A DNA stretch of 11,159 nucleotides, from positions 1 to 11,159 of the forward strand of contig JAIRYL010000184.1 of assembly GCA_031267775.1 (NCBI GenBank). The letters run 5' to 3'. Within the stretch, counting starts at the first letter, position 1. Every line of letters begins with the position of its first letter. The DNA is from Tannerellaceae bacterium. GTDB taxonomy: Bacteria > Bacteroidota > Bacteroidia > Bacteroidales > Tannerellaceae. The position numbers and the translations under genes are program-made. The notes under the pieces were generated by a model. That model was given only the letters and a program-made list of their open reading frames with translations, ran no database searches and was not told the DNA's origin. Of this stretch, positions 6,928 to 11,159 are shown one piece after another.

Positions 6928-7482
6928 ATGGAATTTCATGCCGATACATATTTATTGAAGGGAGATACGGCTACGTATGTTTGTATTCTCGACAAATATA
7001 GCCGCAGGGTTTATTCGCTGGTTTTTAAAATAGTACGTAATAAAGAGGATGCTGAAGAACTGGCGCAAGACGTCTTTTTAAAGGCGTTTAAACATTTAGA
7101 CCGTTTTAAAGGGGAGAGCAGTTTTTCTACCTGGATATACAGGATAGCTTATAATACGGCCATTTCGTATACGCGGAAGAAAAAACACGAATGGCTGGCA
7201 ATTGAAGAGTCTGCGATTGTTAACGTATCGGAAGAAGCCGTGGCAGACGCTTTGGGAGAAACAGATTCGAGCGGGCAAATGGAAATACTTGACAAGGCAT
7301 TAGCTCGATTGTCTCCCGACGAGCGGGCGATTATCCTTTTCTTTTATATGGAAGGGAAAAGCATAGATGAAATAGCTTCTATTACGGCATTTTCCGTATC
7401 GAATGTAAAAACAAAATTGCACAGGATACGGAAAAAATTATTTGTATTAATGAAAGAGATAGCGAGGATTGACTATGAATAA
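6928..7482 (+). CDS. ECF-type RNA polymerase sigma factor
   Basis: This 184-residue sigma-70 family protein would direct RNA polymerase to a stress or envelope regulon. Sigma region 2 covers about 8-85, with the core-binding stretch DAEELAQDVFLKAF (41-54) and the promoter-melting GESSFSTWIYRIAYN (62-76). A variable acidic linker (92-117) leads to region 4 (about 118-172). That region has the helix-turn-helix SIDEIASITAFSVSNVKTKL (145-164). There is no region 1.1 or 3, as expected of the ECF group. I chose ATG 6928; a TTG at 6910 would add six residues with no support. The last eight bases overlap the next gene, so translation of the two is probably coupled. The regulon and inducing signal are unknown. 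Confidence 0.9.
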   Translation: MEFHADTYLLKGDTATYVCILDKYSRRVYSLVFKIVRNKEDAEELAQDVFLKAFKHLDRFKGESSFSTWIYRIAYNTAISYTRKKKHEWLAIEESAIVNVSEEAVADALGETDSSGQMEILDKALARLSPDERAIILFFYMEGKSIDEIASITAFSVSNVKTKLHRIRKKLFVLMKEIARIDYE

Positions 7483-7831
7483 AGATATGGAAAAAAAAGA
7501 TTTTCTGGAAGATTTGTTTAGCGGGACGCCTCAAGAGGAATTACCGGTTGATTTCCAAAAAAATGTAATGCGGCAGGTATATGCCGAATCTGTTAAAATG
7601 AAAAAGCGAAACGAACGTTTCGGGTTGCTTTCGGTAATTGCAGCATCCTTGTTGCTACTTGCGCTGGCTGCTACGTCGATTCTTTATCTGGTAGACTTGC
7701 CTGAAATAGAATGGAGGTTGCCCGACCTTTTATCTATGCCTTTTTATTTATATATCGGAGCGCTTGCTCTGTTGCTTTTGCTGGGAGATTATAAGCTGCG
7801 GAAGTTTTATGAGAAAAGGTATTACAATTAA
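7475..7831 (+). CDS. Small two-TM protein, probable anti-sigma factor
   Basis: This 118-residue protein starts inside the end of the sigma gene (ATG 7475, preceded by GAGGAT). The acidic, cytoplasmic N-terminal 48 residues include LPVDFQKNVMRQV (23-35). This resembles the LPxxFxxxVM segment often seen in small membrane proteins paired with ECF sigma factors. Transmembrane helices are predicted at about 50-72 and 88-105, and the tail is basic. There is no zinc-binding HxxxCxxC motif, so it is not a classic ZAS-domain anti-sigma. The likely job is to hold the sigma factor at the inner membrane until a signal arrives. This rests on the overlap and topology, not on a recognised domain. An end fragment of the palindromic repeat begins at its stop codon. 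Confidence 0.7.
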   Translation: MNKDMEKKDFLEDLFSGTPQEELPVDFQKNVMRQVYAESVKMKKRNERFGLLSVIAASLLLLALAATSILYLVDLPEIEWRLPDLLSMPFYLYIGALALLLLLGDYKLRKFYEKRYYN

Positions 7832-7846
7832 GGAGGCGTATGGAAA
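7828..7846. repeat. End fragment of the AGGAGGCG repeat on a stop codon
   Basis: TTAAGGAGGCGTATGGAAA is identical over 19 bases to 6304-6322. As at that site, its TAA is the stop codon of the upstream gene. No inverted partner is evident downstream, so it looks like one end of the element or a conserved module. Confidence 0.6.
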
Positions 7847-7881
7847 ACAGACGCGCGCGCTGCATAATAATCCTAAAACTG

Positions 7882-7911
7882 TTGTAAATCAGAAAAGAAA
7901 CTGTATCTTTG
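7882..7911 (+). promoter_or_regulatory. rpsA promoter (-33 TTG, -7 TATCTTTG)
   Basis: TTG at 7882-7884 and TATCTTTG at 7904-7911, with 19 bases between, fit the Bacteroidetes primary-sigma consensus well. Transcription would begin near 7917, giving a leader of about 68 bases. rpsA can thus be expressed independently of the sigma/anti-sigma genes upstream. Confidence 0.65.
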
Positions 7912-7984
7912 CTCCGCTTTTGGGAGATGACAATATAATGTCTAACTTACTAATTAAGGAAACGTAGTATTAACAATTTAAAGA

Positions 7985-9787
7985 ATGGAAAATTTAAAAA
8001 ACATCCAGCCGGTTGAGGATTTTAACTGGGACGCCTTTGAAGAAGGCGAGACTTATGGCGACGTAAGTAAGGACGATCTTGTAAAAACGTATGACGAAAC
8101 CTTGAATACCGTGAAGGACAAGGACGTAGTTATGGGAACCGTTACTGCAATGAACAAACGCGAGGTGGTAGTGAATATCGGTTTCAAATCAGACGGTATT
8201 GTGCCTATGTCTGAATTTCGTTATGATCCGGATTTAAAGATTGGCGACGAAGTAGAAGTATACATTGAAAGCCAGGAAGACAAAAAAGGACAATTAATCC
8301 TTTCTCACAAAAAAGCGCGTGTAACCCGTTCCTGGGATCGCGTAAACGAAGCGCTGGAAAAAGACGAAATTATTAAGGGATTCATCAAATGCAGGACAAA
8401 GGGCGGTATGATTGTAGACGTATTCGGTATTGAAGCATTCTTGCCGGGTTCTCAAATCGACGTGAAGCCTATCCGCGATTATGATGTGTTTGTAGGTAAA
8501 ACAATGGAATTCAAGATTGTAAAAATCAATCAGGAATTTAAAAATGTTGTGGTATCTCACAAAGCGCTTATTGAAGCTGAACTTGAACAACAGAAGAAAG
8601 ATATCATCTCGAAACTGGAAAAAGGACAAATACTGGAAGGAACGGTTAAAAACATTACTTCGTACGGCGTATTTATTGACCTGGGCGGAGTAGACGGTTT
8701 GATTCATATTACAGACCTTTCCTGGGGACGTGTTTCTCATCCGGAAGAAATCGTTCAACTGGATCAGAAAATCAATGTGGTTATTCTTGATTTTGACGAC
8801 GAAAAGAAACGGATCGCTCTTGGTTTGAAACAATTGACGCCTCATCCCTGGGATGCTTTGAGCGCAGACTTGAAGGTTGGCGACAAAGTAAAAGGAAAAG
8901 TGGTTGTGATGGCCGACTATGGCGCATTTATCGAAATTGCTCCGGGCGTGGAAGGTTTGATCCACGTATCGGAAATGTCGTGGACGCAACATCTGCGCAG
9001 CGCGCAAGACTTTATGAAAGTAGGCGACGAAATTGAAGCCGTTATTCTTACGCTGGATCGCGACGAACGCAAAATGTCATTAGGCATCAAACAATTGAAA
9101 CCGGATCCATGGGAAGATATCGAAGCGCGTTTTCCTGTTGGCTCAAAGCATACGGCTAAAGTGCGTAACTTTACCAATTTTGGCGTATTTGTGGAAATTG
9201 AAGAAGGCGTAGACGGTTTGATCCACATCTCTGACCTTTCCTGGACGAAGAAAATCAAACATCCAAGCGAGTTTACTCAAATCGGCGCTGAAATTGACGT
9301 GCAGGTATTGGAAATAGACAAAGAAAATCGCCGTTTGAGTTTAGGACATAAACAACTGGAAGAAAATCCATGGGATGTGTTTGAAACGATCTTTACCGTG
9401 GGTTCTGTTCACGAGGGTACCATTCTGGAGGTGCTTGATAAAGGCGCGGTCATTTCTTTGCCTTATGGCGTGGAAGGTTTTTCTACTCCAAAGCATTTGG
9501 TTAAAGAAGATGGCTCGCAGGCTGTAGCTGATGAAAGACTTGAGTTTAAAGTGATTGAATTCAATAAAGAAGCGAAACGTATTATTCTTTCTCACAGCCG
9601 CATCTACGAAGATGGACAGAAAAGCGTGAAAAAAGAATCGACTGCCGCTACCGGAGAAAAGAAAAGTAAACGTTCCAAGAAAGAAGATGACTCATCTGCG
9701 TCGACCGGCTCTGTAGAGAGAACAACATTAGGCGATATTGAAGAACTGGCTGCCTTGAAAGAAAAAATGGCGGGAGGAAAGGAATAA
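7985..9787 (+). CDS. rpsA: 30S ribosomal protein S1
   Basis: This 600-residue S1 protein binds mRNA on the small ribosomal subunit and helps start translation. That role matters especially in Bacteroidetes, which largely lack functional Shine-Dalgarno pairing. Six S1 (OB-fold) repeats are visible at about 46-110, 128-193, 213-283, 299-371, 385-457 and 471-538. Repeats 3-5 are the most canonical (YGVFID...GLIHITDLSW, YGAFIEI...GLIHVSEMSW, FGVFVEI...GLIHISDLSW). Repeats 1, 2 and 6 are divergent, as in other S1 proteins. An acidic N-terminal arm precedes them, and a charged, low-complexity Lys/Ser/Glu tail (about 541-600) follows, longer than in the 557-residue E. coli protein. The ATG at 7985 sits in an A-rich leader without Shine-Dalgarno. 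The gene has its own promoter and a terminator after it. Confidence 0.97.
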   Translation: MENLKNIQPVEDFNWDAFEEGETYGDVSKDDLVKTYDETLNTVKDKDVVMGTVTAMNKREVVVNIGFKSDGIVPMSEFRYDPDLKIGDEVEVYIESQEDKKGQLILSHKKARVTRSWDRVNEALEKDEIIKGFIKCRTKGGMIVDVFGIEAFLPGSQIDVKPIRDYDVFVGKTMEFKIVKINQEFKNVVVSHKALIEAELEQQKKDIISKLEKGQILEGTVKNITSYGVFIDLGGVDGLIHITDLSWGRVSHPEEIVQLDQKINVVILDFDDEKKRIALGLKQLTPHPWDALSADLKVGDKVKGKVVVMADYGAFIEIAPGVEGLIHVSEMSWTQHLRSAQDFMKVGDEIEAVILTLDRDERKMSLGIKQLKPDPWEDIEARFPVGSKHTAKVRNFTNFGVFVEIEEGVDGLIHISDLSWTKKIKHPSEFTQIGAEIDVQVLEIDKENRRLSLGHKQLEENPWDVFETIFTVGSVHEGTILEVLDKGAVISLPYGVEGFSTPKHLVKEDGSQAVADERLEFKVIEFNKEAKRIILSHSRIYEDGQKSVKKESTAATGEKKSKRSKKEDDSSASTGSVERTTLGDIEELAALKEKMAGGKE

Positions 9788-9809
9788 GATATTTCCCCGT
9801 TAGATAGAT

Positions 9810-9841
9810 AAAAAAGCCGGATTTTGAATCCGGCTTTTTTT
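9810..9841. terminator. Bidirectional rho-independent terminator
   Basis: The stem GCCGGATT (9816-9823) and AATCCGGC (9827-9834) closes over a TTG loop. It is flanked by A6 on the left and T7 on the right, so it works as a terminator on either strand. It lies between the convergent rpsA and nitrilase-like genes, and slightly overlaps the latter's last codon. Confidence 0.92.
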
Positions 9842-10643
9842 ATTGCTTCATTTTAATCTCATATTTTGCATGTTCTGACATTAAATCTTTTGATATCAGA
9901 CTTCCGAAAGCGGGTTTGTTTACTTCAGAAAGGTCGACGTCAATAATAGTCAGCGATTCTTCACTTCCGGCCTTAACTAAAATTTTGCCGTCGGGACTTA
10001 CTATCTGGCTTTCTCCGCGATATGAATCCGGCGCTCCGTTAAATAATTCAGTCCCAATGCGATTGCAGCTAACATAAAAACATTGATTTTCCAATGCCCG
10101 CACAGGAATAATAGTTGGCGTAATCTTTCCTCCGAAACAGGCGGAATGGCAAATAACGTCTACTCCCTCTAATTTCAATTGAGAACTTAATGGCGCAAAC
10201 CATGCATCAAAACAAATTGTCAGTCCCACCTTTGCACCGTTACAATTATATGATACGGCTTTACTTCCAGCCGCAAATGCGCGTTTTTCATAATCCGGCA
10301 AATGAATCTTTCTATAAGACGCAACCAGCCCTTCGGCTCCGACAAGGATTGACGTATTATACTGCCGGTTTCCGCACGATTCAGGTATGGTACCTGTTAT
10401 ATAGCCGCCACAATCCTTCATTAATTCAGACAGGTATTTAACCGTATAGCTATCTTTTAAATCTTCGCTGAAAGGAATTAATTCATCCTTCAAATCAAAG
10501 GCATACCCGCTGGTAAAAAATTCCGGCAATACAAGCAAGTCAAAAACCGATCCTTTGATTTTCTCTCTTATGCAGGAAAGGTTTGCATCTCTGTCTCTCC
10601 ATCTAACATGGTATTGAAAGAATCCTAATCTGATGTTTTTCAT
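9840..10643 (-). CDS. Carbon-nitrogen hydrolase (nitrilase superfamily)
   Basis: This 267-residue enzyme of the nitrilase/amidase superfamily would hydrolyse a non-peptide C-N bond in the cytoplasm. The catalytic triad is visible: Glu41 in VLPEFFTSGY, Lys112 in YRKIHLPDYEK and the nucleophile Cys144 in LTICFDAWF. Length and order are normal for a single-domain member. The PEFFTSG stretch recalls omega-amidase (YafV-like) enzymes, but the region after the cysteine (HSACFGGKITPTIIPVRALE) is not distinctive enough to name a substrate. Candidates are an omega-amidase, an aliphatic amidase or an N-carbamoyl amidohydrolase. The winged-helix regulator lies upstream on the same strand, and the long palindromic repeat ends about 17 bp before the start codon, where a promoter or leader would be. 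Confidence 0.88.
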   Translation of the reverse strand: MKNIRLGFFQYHVRWRDRDANLSCIREKIKGSVFDLLVLPEFFTSGYAFDLKDELIPFSEDLKDSYTVKYLSELMKDCGGYITGTIPESCGNRQYNTSILVGAEGLVASYRKIHLPDYEKRAFAAGSKAVSYNCNGAKVGLTICFDAWFAPLSSQLKLEGVDVICHSACFGGKITPTIIPVRALENQCFYVSCNRIGTELFNGAPDSYRGESQIVSPDGKILVKAGSEESLTIIDVDLSEVNKPAFGSLISKDLMSEHAKYEIKMKQ

Positions 10644-10660
10644 ACTCGTTTTTAATTTTT

Positions 10661-10840
10661 TATTTCCACGCCTCCTTAGGATGTGTCTGGAAATAAATCA
10701 TACATTTATCGGCCTGTTTTCCGCCATCCTTCAGCCTGAAAATACTTACATACCCCGGTATGCGCGCATTTTCAGGCTTCGTCTGGCAAAAAACAGTTCC
10801 AATAAATTTGTATGATTTATTTCCATACGCCTCCTTATAT
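10661..10840. repeat. Long copy of the AGGAGGCG element: nested 158-bp palindrome
   Basis: Terminal arms of 27 bp (10678-10704 and 10809-10835) are inverted copies with three mismatches. Moving inwards, TTTATCGG (10705-10712) pairs with CCAATAAA (10799-10806), and CTGTTTT-x2-GCCA (10714-10726) with its inverse at 10783-10796. AGCCTGAAAAT (10733-10743) then pairs with ATTTTCAGGCT (10768-10778), and CATACC with GGTATG (10749-10762) at the centre. One more end copy, lacking two bases, abuts the left side at 10661-10677 in direct orientation. No target-site duplication is evident. The shared ends with the 6304 copy but a different interior suggest a non-autonomous miniature element. No transposase frame is present. 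Confidence 0.8.
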
Positions 10841-10904
10841 AAGCTGCCCAAAACACGTAATGTGCAGGAAAAAAAGAATAAAAGGTTTTTCTTTCGGCCG
10901 CAGA

Positions 10905-11159
10905 TTATTTATTGATGTAAGACTTCAATGCTTCTACATATTCTTCAAAGGCGTCTATTCCGACTTTGGTGATTTTGCAAACGGTACGGGGTCTTTTATC
11001 CTTAAATGTTTTAGTAACTTCTATGTATCCTGCTTTGTTTAATTTATCCACTTGTACGCTCATATTACCTCCCGATGATTTTGTTTCTTCCATAAGATAC
11101 ATGAAATCTGCCTCCCCGATAGAAATCAGGAGAGACATTATTGCAAGGCGTAACTCGGA
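10905..11159 (-). CDS. Winged-helix transcriptional regulator (partial, start beyond window)
   Basis: The last 84 residues of a small winged-helix DNA-binding protein (MarR-like, of the HTH_34 type) are visible. The frame stays open to the window edge, reading SELRLAIMSLLIS before the internal Met at 11138. That matches the usual N-terminal helix of the family, so the true start lies outside the window. The recognition region is EADFMYLMEETKSSGGNMSV followed by QVDKLNKAGYIEVTKTFKDK; the basic wing is near KDKRPRT, and the C-terminal helix is EEYVEALKSYI. Such proteins act as homodimers. No effector-binding domain is present. It lies 261 bp upstream of the nitrilase-like gene on the same strand with the long palindrome between them, so the two may or may not share a transcript. 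Confidence 0.85.
   Translation of the reverse strand, partial: SELRLAIMSLLISIGEADFMYLMEETKSSGGNMSVQVDKLNKAGYIEVTKTFKDKRPRTVCKITKVGIDAFEEYVEALKSYINK

Noticed and set aside
8294..9007. 237-codon frame antisense to rpsA
   Set aside because: It is a shadow of the highly biased S1 coding frame and has no recognisable domain or start context.
10660..10851. 63-codon minus-strand frame over the long palindrome
   Set aside because: It is a reading of the repeat itself; both strands stay open because the arms mirror each other.

Overview
This window looks like a chromosomal segment from a Bacteroidales bacterium (Bacteroidetes). The evidence is the 600-residue, six-repeat ribosomal protein S1 with a Bacteroidetes-type tail, a promoter in front of it matching the TTTG / TAnnTTTG consensus of that phylum, the DUF1680 plus GH2 polysaccharide-degradation pair with Bacteroides-style export signals, and start sites that mostly lack Shine-Dalgarno sequences. 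The genus cannot be fixed from the sequence; something near Parabacteroides/Tannerellaceae is a guess.

Layout. (1) 1-522: no gene; three separate inverted-repeat structures and a 12-bp direct repeat downstream of the glycosidase operon. (2) 523-4408, minus strand: a two-gene glycan-degradation operon. A secreted GH2 enzyme comes first, and a lipoprotein DUF1680/GH127-like beta-L-arabinofuranosidase family protein follows 25 bp later. (3) 4409-5647: a 1.2-kb region without a convincing gene. It holds the operon's promoter, two sets of 11-bp tandem repeats, a Bacteroidetes-like promoter and a nested palindrome that together could encode an unannotated small RNA. (4) 5648-6307, plus: a single-domain CBM9-like protein without a signal peptide. 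(5) 6372-6776, minus: a three-TM DUF6249-like membrane protein, divergent from (6) 6928-7831, plus: an ECF sigma factor overlapping a small two-TM protein that is probably its regulator. The 151-bp divergent gap carries two inverted repeats. (7) 7985-9787, plus: rpsA, with its own promoter and a strong bidirectional terminator. (8) 9840-10643, minus: a nitrilase-superfamily amidohydrolase. (9) 10905-11159, minus: a winged-helix regulator cut by the window edge.

The most interesting unexplained signal is a dispersed repeat whose terminal inverted repeat begins AGGAGGCGTATGGAAATA. A complete short copy (about 48 bp) lies between the convergent genes at 6307/6372. A complete long copy (about 158 bp, a deeply nested palindrome) lies between the regulator and the nitrilase-like gene. 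An end fragment sits exactly on the stop codon of the anti-sigma-like gene. It looks like a non-autonomous miniature element or an extragenic palindrome family. It carries a perfect anti-Shine-Dalgarno match followed by ATG, which is odd in a phylum that rarely uses such sites. Otherwise the genes belong to recognisable families, and I see no complete novel defence or biosynthetic system.
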